Shown: positions 1-5,796 of the stretch, piece after piece
How positions within the stretch are numbered: position 1 is the first letter of the stretch
Layout: each line of letters begins with the position of its first letter
NCBI GenBank assembly: GCA_023248415.1
Contig: JAHFEP010000142.1
Coordinates: forward strand, 1 to 7,575
Direction: 5' to 3'
Source of the DNA: Nitrospirota bacterium
GTDB taxonomy: Bacteria; Nitrospirota; CAKKRA01; 9FT-COMBO-42-15
DNA length: 7,575 bases
Made by a program: the position numbers and the translations under genes
Notes under the pieces: generated by a model
What the model saw: the letters and a program-made list of their open reading frames with translations, nothing else
What the model was told of the DNA's origin: nothing
Database searches by the model: none

Positions 1-197
1 TATTGGATGCTCTTAATATCAAAAAGGAGAAAGCCATAATAGTTGGCGACAGCCCTCTTGATATAGAAGCAGGTAAAAGCGCAGGGATTTTGACCTGCGG
101 CGTAACATACGGATTTAAAGCGAAAGATGAAATAGTAAAGGCAGGGCCCGATTTTATCATTGACAGCCTCCCTGCCTTAAAGGAAATTATCTGTTAA
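1..197 (+). CDS. HAD-family hydrolase, phosphoglycolate phosphatase-like (3' end only)
   Basis: This is the C-terminal ~65 residues of a gene cut by the left window edge, so the first in-frame TTG at position 3 is probably not the start. The visible part carries a lysine-rich stretch followed by VGDSPLDIEAG, which fits HAD motifs III and IV (the Lys, then GDSxxD; the acidic residues bind Mg2+). Next comes AGILTCGVTYGF, typical of phosphoglycolate phosphatase/PpaX-type members. The family hydrolyses phosphate monoesters in the cytoplasm. The catalytic DxDxT motif and the cap domain lie outside the window, so the substrate cannot be assigned. The TAA stop directly abuts the stop codon of the convergent M16 gene, with no base between them. 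Confidence 0.8.
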   Translation, partial: LDALNIKKEKAIIVGDSPLDIEAGKSAGILTCGVTYGFKAKDEIVKAGPDFIIDSLPALKEIIC

Positions 198-1526
198 TTA
201 CTTTGCTATCCCTGCCTCTTTCTGCTTTGCCACAACAACCAATAGATAGTTTTTCGGGTCAAGATATTTTTTTGCTGCCTTTAGGATGTCCTCTTTTGTT
301 ACTGCATTAATCTTTTTAGGATATTCTGTAAAATAATTAAGCCCAAGGTCATAAAACTCTATGAGCGACAATAGCCCTGCCATCTTTGAGTTTGTATCAA
401 GCCTTAAAGGGAAGCTGCCGACAATATATGACTTTGCATCATTAAGCTCATTGTCCTTTACCGGATTTGCCCTTATATCTTCTATGTGCTTTAATATGGC
501 ATTTATTGCCTTATTTGCATTTTCGTTTTTTGTCTGCATGGTTACCTTAAAAGGGCCTTCATACAGCCTTGCATCAAATCCGCTATGTACACTGTAGGCA
601 AGACCCTGATTATCTCTTATATCCTCAACAAGCCTTGATGAAAAGCCTCCGCCGCCAAGTATATAGTTCATTACGATAAGTGTATAAAAGTCAGGGTTCT
701 TTCTGCTTATGCCAATATGGCCAAGGTGTATTGTTGCCTGTGTGAGGTCTTTATCAATAAGCTCCACATTTTTGTTTGTCAGCTTAACAGGCGATGGTAT
801 CTTTGGCAGGCTTACCTTTGACTTTTCCCATTTTCCAAAATGTTTTTCAATCAATAATACAGCTTCTTCTAATGTAATATCTCCAACAACAGCCATAATA
901 GTATTATTTGGCTTATAATATTTTTTGTAGAAATTTACAATGTCATCTTTTTTTATCTTTGGCAGGGTGTCTTCAAGTCCGTCCACTGGCCTCCAGTAAG
1001 GATGTTTTAAGTAGAGGATTTTAGAGAATGCCTTTGATGCAATAGCGCCGGGGTCGTCCTTTTCATTCAATATGCCTGCAAGGGTCTGGCTTCTTTCACG
1101 TTCAATCTCCTTTTCATCAAAGGCAGGGTTCATTAATATGTCAGATAAAAGGTCAAGGCCGAGGTTTATATCCTTTTTTAATATAGACAGGCTCGCCTCT
1201 GCATAATCTGCATTTGCACTTGTGCCAATTTTGCCTCCTACAAAGTCTATCTCCTCTGATATCTGCTTTGCTGTCCTGTTCTTTGTCCCTTCTGTTAAAA
1301 TATCTGCAGTAAGGTTTGCCAGGCCTGCAAGCTCATCAGGCTCATATATTGAGCCTGCCTTTATCTTTATGCTGAAAACTACTGTTGGTATAGAGTGCCT
1401 CTCCTGTAATAGCAGGACTATGCCATTTTTCAAAACAACCCTTTTTACAGCCTCCTCAGCATTAGCGCTGTAAAAAGATAAAAGTAATAGAACAATCAGA
1501 ATAAAAAAAACCCTAATCTGTTTCAT
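198..1526 (-). CDS. Exported M16-family peptidase homologue, zinc site lost (non-catalytic partner)
   Basis: A 442-residue protein of normal length for a bacterial two-domain M16B protein. An N-terminal signal peptide (residues 1 to ~23, ending ANA) predicts export to the periplasm. The N-terminal domain follows the M16 pattern closely (VVLKNGIVLL, AGSIYEP, GLANLTADIL). However, where active enzymes have HxxEH it has N71, A74 and D75, and the distal Glu aligns with L149, so zinc binding and catalysis should be absent. The C-terminal domain keeps the glycine-rich loop GGGGFSSRL (291-299) and GLAYSV, including the Arg298/Tyr311 pair used for peptide binding in the family. This is the arrangement of mitochondrial processing peptidase alpha and of bacterial heterodimeric M16B pairs. 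Its ATG immediately follows the TAG of the upstream catalytic M16 gene, and the ribosome site (GGAAAGGGG at 1533-1541, minus strand) lies inside that gene. Translational coupling and 1:1 production are therefore likely. Family assignment is secure; heterodimer formation is inference. Confidence 0.93.
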   Translation of the reverse strand: MKQIRVFFILIVLLLLSFYSANAEEAVKRVVLKNGIVLLLQERHSIPTVVFSIKIKAGSIYEPDELAGLANLTADILTEGTKNRTAKQISEEIDFVGGKIGTSANADYAEASLSILKKDINLGLDLLSDILMNPAFDEKEIERERSQTLAGILNEKDDPGAIASKAFSKILYLKHPYWRPVDGLEDTLPKIKKDDIVNFYKKYYKPNNTIMAVVGDITLEEAVLLIEKHFGKWEKSKVSLPKIPSPVKLTNKNVELIDKDLTQATIHLGHIGISRKNPDFYTLIVMNYILGGGGFSSRLVEDIRDNQGLAYSVHSGFDARLYEGPFKVTMQTKNENANKAINAILKHIEDIRANPVKDNELNDAKSYIVGSFPLRLDTNSKMAGLLSLIEFYDLGLNYFTEYPKKINAVTKEDILKAAKKYLDPKNYLLVVVAKQKEAGIAK

Positions 1527-2864
1527 CTACTGCCCCTTTCCATTTGGTTTTACTGGTATGAGTATGCCGACTGTCCTGTTCTTTTCAGTGAAATACGCCT
1601 TTGCAACACGCATTATATCATCCTTTGTTACCCTTCTTATATTATCTGGATAGGTGTCAAGATATTTGTAGCCTACACCTATAGTCTCAATCTGGCCAAT
1701 CTGCATTGCCTGATAAAAGATAGAGTCCTGTGCAAAAATGAATGACGCCTCTACCTGATTCTTTGCTTTTTGCAATTCCCTGTCTGAAACAGGCTCTGCC
1801 TTTAGCCTTTCAATCTCAGCGTAAAGCGCATCCTCAAGCTCTTTTGTTGTCTTGCCTGGTTTTAATCCCCCGTAAAAATAGAAGAGGCTCGGATCAGCAG
1901 ATATTCTCTCGTAGTTTCCGCCTGCATAAAGTGCAAGCTGCTTTTCATAGACTATGTCCTGATACAGCCTTGAGCTCTTTCCTGATGAAAGGATATTTGA
2001 TATGACCTCTAAGGCAAATTCATCCTTGCTGCCGATGTTCGGAGCATGATAGCCTATAAATACAAAGGGCAGTTGCGCTTCCTTGTGCAGTGTTACCCTC
2101 CGCTCTCCAAGCTGCTCAGGCTCTTTGATGCTGATTTTTGCAGGCGCCTCACCCTTTGGTATCTTCTCAAAATATTCCTTGAGCTTTGGAATAAGCGTGC
2201 TTGTGTCAAAATCACCAACAACCACTATTGTGGCATTATTTGGGATATAATATTTCTTGTAATGACTGTAAAGGTCATTTCTTGTAATGGAATCTATATC
2301 AGACATCCAGCCTATAATCGGCGAATGATATGGATGCACCTTAAATGCTATTGCATATAATTCTTCTTCAACAAGGGATGTGGGTTCATCCTCTGTCCTT
2401 AACCGCCTCTCCTCCTTTACAACATTTCTTTCAAGTTGAAACTCCTTTTCATCAATCAACAGGTTTGCCATCCTGTCAGATTCAAGCTCTAAGGACAGGT
2501 GAATCCTGTCGCTCGCAAATACCTCAAAGTATGCAGTGTAGTCCCTGCCTGTAAAGGCATTCTCATTGCCGCCGTTCTTTGCAACAATCTTTGAGAACTC
2601 GCCCTTGCCATAGTTTGTTGTCCCTTTAAACATCAGATGCTCTAATAAGTGCGACAGCCCTGTCTTTCCTGTTGCCTCATTCCTTGCACCGACCTTGTAC
2701 CACACCTGAAATGTAACTGTCGGCGCCTTGTGATCTTCCATTGCTATTATCTTTAAGCCGTTTAATAAGACAAACTCCTCCACCTTTTTTGCAAATGCAG
2801 GCTGTGAACTTATTGTGATTAGAACAATAATTAAGGCAATAAAATTCTTCTTTAAAAGAAACAT
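1527..2864 (-). CDS. Exported zinc-dependent M16-family peptidase (catalytic subunit)
   Basis: A 445-residue M16B metallopeptidase with a signal peptide (residues 1 to ~25, ending AFA), so probably periplasmic. The zinc site is complete: HLLEH at residues 72-76 (H72, E75 as general base, H76) and a distal glutamate at E152 in VVKEERR. The H76-to-E152 distance equals that in mitochondrial processing peptidase beta. The C-terminal domain has the SSRL segment with R299 and a Tyr at 313. Members cleave peptides or small unfolded proteins inside a chamber closed by two homologous halves. A single 445-aa chain needs a partner, and the inactive homologue encoded immediately downstream is the obvious one. 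AGGAGG at 2871-2876 (minus strand), six bases before the ATG, fixes the start. The gene lies 28 bp downstream of the membrane-protein gene and is probably in its transcript. The natural substrate cannot be read from sequence. Confidence 0.95.
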   Translation of the reverse strand: MFLLKKNFIALIIVLITISSQPAFAKKVEEFVLLNGLKIIAMEDHKAPTVTFQVWYKVGARNEATGKTGLSHLLEHLMFKGTTNYGKGEFSKIVAKNGGNENAFTGRDYTAYFEVFASDRIHLSLELESDRMANLLIDEKEFQLERNVVKEERRLRTEDEPTSLVEEELYAIAFKVHPYHSPIIGWMSDIDSITRNDLYSHYKKYYIPNNATIVVVGDFDTSTLIPKLKEYFEKIPKGEAPAKISIKEPEQLGERRVTLHKEAQLPFVFIGYHAPNIGSKDEFALEVISNILSSGKSSRLYQDIVYEKQLALYAGGNYERISADPSLFYFYGGLKPGKTTKELEDALYAEIERLKAEPVSDRELQKAKNQVEASFIFAQDSIFYQAMQIGQIETIGVGYKYLDTYPDNIRRVTKDDIMRVAKAYFTEKNRTVGILIPVKPNGKGQ

Positions 2865-2892
2865 TAAAAACCTCCTATTTAATACTTTGCTT
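2865..2892 (-). promoter_or_regulatory. Intra-operon gap with strong Shine-Dalgarno for the catalytic M16 gene
   Basis: The 28 bp between the stop of the membrane-protein gene and the ATG of the M16 gene contain a full AGGAGG (2871-2876 read on the minus strand), spaced six bases from the start. There is no room for a promoter or terminator, which supports co-transcription. Confidence 0.7.
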
Positions 2893-3903
2893 TTATATGC
2901 TGTTTTTTTCAGGGTTATGCTGTTTCTGTTCTTTGTGGAAAATAGTATCAGCAGTATCCTGAATAAAGGCAGGCAGCACCTTCATCCCGTTTTTGTTTAA
3001 ATCCCTGCTAAGGGATGTAAGTGTATCATAATAATATTCCTTTGGGAAGAAATTGTAGCTAATTGCTACAGACAATATTAAAAGGAGCGTAAGAAAGAAT
3101 GTAACCTTCGCCCTCTGCCATAGCTCCATCTGATTCCTTCTGCTCTTTATCCTGTTTATGGAATACCTCAGTCTCTTTCCTACAGATTCCTTTTTTACTG
3201 GTTCAAAGGCAACAATTATGGCATCAAAGATGTTTATCAGCCATAATAAAGATGCAATAAAGGCAGACACCCCTGTTGTTAACAGCATCTTTTCAAAAAC
3301 TGATTTTTCATTCTCCATGTCAATTGACGGCCAGAGGGCTGCTGCTGAGATGATAAATGTAAGGCAGAAGAGACCTCCAAAGAATGAAAAGAGGTATATG
3401 GCGCCCTTTATTGGCTGGCCGTTCATTATTTGCCCCCAGCCAGGTATTAATGTAGATGCAATGCCGCTCAAAACAGGATGCTCTGTTCCATTAAATGGTT
3501 CATTCCTTGCCCTGTCAACAGTAAAGTATGCATGGATGATATTCCCATACCAAATGAGCATCAGCAATGCATATAAGAAAAAGAACATGAGTATAATATT
3601 TATCGGAGTAATGCCCAGACCTTTTAGAAATGTAAATACAACATGCCAGTTTATCATTATCATAAAAAAGGCAAAACCTGAGCTGATCATTGCAATGAGC
3701 AGGGGAAGACCGTATTTTGTATCCTTGTTGTAAATCTGGCCGCCTCCCCACAGGAACATGGATAATGTAGCTGCTATTGCAGGATTCTTCTCATTTGTTT
3801 TAAGATAAGGATGGAGCACCTTTTTTGTTGAGAGGGTCTCAGCGCCTTTATCAGAAGCGCCGTCTATAACTGTATGTGGTATTTCCCATATTTTTTTTTC
3901 CAT
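2893..3903 (-). CDS. Multi-pass membrane protein with two TM2/DUF5683-like units
   Basis: A 336-residue protein of unknown function. After a soluble N-terminus of ~38 residues it contains two copies of one unit. Copy 1 begins NPAIAATLSMFLWGGGQIYN (40-59) and copy 2 HPVLSGIASTLIPGWGQIMN (142-161). Each continues with a G-rich turn into a membrane segment and closes with a W-x2-NI-x2-A motif (WYGNIIHA from 118; WLINIFDA from 221). The GWGQ-x-NG-x3-KG pattern is characteristic of TM2/DUF5683-like small membrane proteins. A basic stretch (KRLRYSINRIKSRR, 243-256) precedes a further membrane helix at ~266-284, and a ~50-residue polar tail follows. AGGAGA at 3911-3916 (minus strand), seven bases from the ATG, supports the start. 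It is the first gene of a minus-strand operon with the two M16 proteins, so a role in the envelope alongside that peptidase pair is plausible but unproven. Confidence 0.8.
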   Translation of the reverse strand: MEKKIWEIPHTVIDGASDKGAETLSTKKVLHPYLKTNEKNPAIAATLSMFLWGGGQIYNKDTKYGLPLLIAMISSGFAFFMIMINWHVVFTFLKGLGITPINIILMFFFLYALLMLIWYGNIIHAYFTVDRARNEPFNGTEHPVLSGIASTLIPGWGQIMNGQPIKGAIYLFSFFGGLFCLTFIISAAALWPSIDMENEKSVFEKMLLTTGVSAFIASLLWLINIFDAIIVAFEPVKKESVGKRLRYSINRIKSRRNQMELWQRAKVTFFLTLLLILSVAISYNFFPKEYYYDTLTSLSRDLNKNGMKVLPAFIQDTADTIFHKEQKQHNPEKNSI

Positions 3904-3925
3904 AACGCAATCTCCTGTTACATAT

Positions 3926-3955
3926 ATAATAATTTAAAGCAAATTGCTATGTCAA
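3926..3955 (-). promoter_or_regulatory. Sigma70-type promoter of the membrane protein/M16 operon
   Basis: Read on the minus strand, a perfect -35 TTGACA (3950-3955) is followed by an 18-bp spacer and a -10 TATTAT (3926-3931). Transcription would start around 3919, about 15 bases before the ATG of the 336-aa protein, and this short leader still contains AGGAGA. An 11-bp odd palindrome AGCAAATTGCT (3938-3948) lies in the spacer and could be an operator. Confidence 0.6.
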
Positions 3956-3978
3956 GAAATAATAATTTATGTTATACT
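3949..3978 (+). promoter_or_regulatory. Putative promoter of the cytochrome b operon
   Basis: On the plus strand a -10-like TATACT (3973-3978) lies 18 bp after a poor -35-like ATGTCA (3949-3954). The latter overlaps the -35 of the divergent minus-strand promoter. Transcription would start near 3985, leaving a leader of about 38 bases with a strong GTGGGAGG ribosome site (4007-4014). The -10 is good and the -35 weak, so an activator may be needed. Confidence 0.4.
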
Positions 3979-4022
3979 ATTTACTTAAAATTCTTTAAAA
4001 AAACAGGTGGGAGGATTTTTTA

Positions 4023-5111
4023 ATGAAAAAGGAGTCATTAAATTTCAAGCACTATTTTGGAGGGATGGCATTTCTGTTGTTAATTGTCCAGCTTCTTACA
4101 GGGATATTCATGACCATGTATTATCAGCCTCAGCTTGAGAATGCCTATAAAAGCGTTCAACATATCAATAATGTTGTTTACGGGGGCGGGCTCATCAGGA
4201 ACATACACCGCTGGAGCGCCCTTTTGCTCGTGCTGGGCACGATTATCCACATTATAAGGAGCTTTGTAAGAAAGGACTTCTTTCATGAGAAAAAAAGATT
4301 CCTGTGGCTCACAGGCTTTCTCCTGTTTTTTATAGTTATAAGCTTTGTTGTTACAGGACTGATACTTCCATGGGAGTGGAGGGGTTACTGGGTTATGGAG
4401 ATGGTTCCAAACTTTCTTGGCGTTACCCATTTTATTGGCAATGCAGCAAAGCAGTTTCTTATTGATGCCTACACCATTCCAAGGAATTATAACATTCACA
4501 TATTAATCCTCCCGCTTATTTCAATAATCCTGATTGATTTACACTTTCTGATGAGCCTCAGAAAAAGGGGAATCGGCAGATACCTTGCAAAACATGCGCT
4601 TATTGCCATGCCGTTTTTTATTGCAATAATTGTTTTAGCAAAACTCCTTCCAATCCCCTCTGAAGACCCTGATATTATTCCACTGCCGCTTGAAGGAAAA
4701 TTTATCCCGGGTCCTGAGTGGTTTTTTGTGGTGCTCCTTACACCCTTTATGTATCTTAAAGGCGTTTTGGTGCCATTATTCAGTGTATACATACCCTTTA
4801 CAATATTTACACTCCTTACATTCCTGCCGTACTACTTAAAAAAGAAGGCTGTTTCTGCTTCCAAAGGGCTTCTTGCATCAAAGGGACTCAAGGCAGGACT
4901 TGTTGTTGCCATAACTGTTGTTATATTTGGTCTGATATTTCTTGGAAGCTATCAGTCGCCGATATACGGATGCAATGCCTGTCATAATGCATATAGGGGC
5001 GTGAGAATGGGTTTTCCGCCGCCAACCTTCAAGGATAGAAAGATCAATCCAATATTATCTGATAATGAATGGATGATGAGGCACTGGTATTACCCGGATG
5101 TTACCTGGTAG
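4023..5111 (+). CDS. Cytochrome b6-type/subunit IV fusion with C-terminal c-type heme motif
   Basis: A 362-residue quinol-oxidising cytochrome b of a bc/b6f-type complex in the cytoplasmic membrane. Residues 1-~200 resemble cytochrome b6: FGGMAF, LIRNIHRWSA, LPWEWRGYW and HFLMSLRKRGI. The four heme-b ligands are visible as H62 and H76 (x13 spacing) and H159 and H174 (x14 spacing, the b6 rather than mitochondrial pattern). Residues ~200-308 correspond to subunit IV, with the Qo-site motif as PEWF (231-234) instead of PEWY, then two further helices. After the last helix (291-309) comes CNACH (317-321), a covalent heme-c site, with a ~40-residue periplasmic tail rich in Met, Trp and Pro; M329, M351, M352 or H354 could be the distal ligand. 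The b6f heme-ci cysteine position appears to be Tyr11. A strong GGGAGG fixes the start. No Rieske gene adjoins it; a partner gene follows after 6 bp. Confidence 0.93.
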   Translation: MKKESLNFKHYFGGMAFLLLIVQLLTGIFMTMYYQPQLENAYKSVQHINNVVYGGGLIRNIHRWSALLLVLGTIIHIIRSFVRKDFFHEKKRFLWLTGFLLFFIVISFVVTGLILPWEWRGYWVMEMVPNFLGVTHFIGNAAKQFLIDAYTIPRNYNIHILILPLISIILIDLHFLMSLRKRGIGRYLAKHALIAMPFFIAIIVLAKLLPIPSEDPDIIPLPLEGKFIPGPEWFFVVLLTPFMYLKGVLVPLFSVYIPFTIFTLLTFLPYYLKKKAVSASKGLLASKGLKAGLVVAITVVIFGLIFLGSYQSPIYGCNACHNAYRGVRMGFPPPTFKDRKINPILSDNEWMMRHWYYPDVTW

Positions 5112-5117
5112 GGGTTT

Positions 5118-5726
5118 ATGAAAAAGCGCACAAATATAATAATCATAGGAATATTAATATTGCTTGCTGGTATCAGCATTATCTATTTGGTGATTGCAAA
5201 GGGGCCAAAGGCAGCAGTTGAAGAATACATCACTGCCATGCAGAAGAAGGACTTTGACACTTTGTATGAGATGAACTACGAGTCTCAGAGGAAGGTATTG
5301 CTTATATTAAGAGAGACAACAGAAAGGCGCGAAGACTTGCTTAAAGAGAACTATCTTGCAGAAAAGAATGCATTTGAAAAGGCAGTCCCGGGCACAGACA
5401 CTTCGCTTCAGTGGTCAGAAAAATTCCTGTTCATACCTGATATGAAATATTCCATTATGAAAATTGAAGAGGAGATTGAAAAGGCGCCGAGTGCTTTCTT
5501 CAGGAAGAGAAAGCTGATGAATGTATATATAAAGGTTGAGTATACAAATGATGCAGCAGCGCCTGTTCTTCAGGAGGCAGGCCTTGAGCCTAAAAAGGTA
5601 AAGAGCGCAACATATCAGATAAGGATGATACAGCGCGAAGAGATAATAAAGGGGATAAGATTAGAAAAGATTAAAAGGGGATGGATCTTCAAGGGTATTA
5701 TAGTTGTTGAGACCGCACCATTCTAA
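5118..5726 (+). CDS. Membrane-anchored NTF2/DUF4878-like protein of unknown function
   Basis: A 202-residue protein I do not recognise by name. It has one N-terminal membrane segment (residues ~6-27) after a basic MKKR start and no lipoprotein cysteine, so it is probably an anchored extracytoplasmic domain. The segment GPKAAVEEYITAMQKKDFDT (29-48) has the look of the first helix of NTF2-like/DUF4878 domains (Pxx-AVxxYxxAxxxxDxxxLY). The middle (~53-90) is helical and charged, and the C-terminal part (~133-200) alternates like beta strands. Its start lies six bases after the cytochrome b stop, with the ribosome site (AGGGG, 5110-5114) overlapping that stop codon, which points to translational coupling. 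The context suggests an accessory or assembly subunit for the cytochrome b, but this is inference. It is AGR-rich in arginine codons (8 of 11), like the cytochrome gene. Confidence 0.75.
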   Translation: MKKRTNIIIIGILILLAGISIIYLVIAKGPKAAVEEYITAMQKKDFDTLYEMNYESQRKVLLILRETTERREDLLKENYLAEKNAFEKAVPGTDTSLQWSEKFLFIPDMKYSIMKIEEEIEKAPSAFFRKRKLMNVYIKVEYTNDAAAPVLQEAGLEPKKVKSATYQIRMIQREEIIKGIRLEKIKRGWIFKGIIVVETAPF

Positions 5727-5796
5727 CCAATACGCGCACAGTGTAACATTCAAAGCTTAGCGCCATGTGTACATTCCTTTCCCCCTTTTCTTTTTT
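5727..5796. other. Convergent intergenic region, no clear terminator
   Basis: These 70 bp separate two converging genes. There is a pyrimidine-rich run ending in T8 (about 5777-5798) on the plus strand that could serve as a U-tract for the cytochrome operon. I find no convincing GC stem immediately before it, so an intrinsic terminator cannot be claimed. An imperfect direct repeat (TGTAACATTC and TGTACATTC) is present and of unknown meaning. Confidence 0.4.

Noticed and set aside
2046..2360. 104-codon plus-strand open frame
   Set aside because: It is a shadow of the catalytic M16 gene and has no recognisable motifs.
3158..3733. 191-codon open frame on the plus strand
   Set aside because: It lies wholly opposite the duplicated membrane-protein gene, has no fitting ribosome site, and its sequence is what the complement of a membrane protein would give.
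4080..4499. 139-codon minus-strand open frame
   Set aside because: It is antisense to the b6-like half of the cytochrome b gene, which has clear conserved motifs in the plus frame.
4856..4893. Short in-protein repeat ASKGL/ASKGL in the cytochrome b loop
   Set aside because: Two five-residue copies in a basic linker between helices are most simply a local slippage product without functional meaning.
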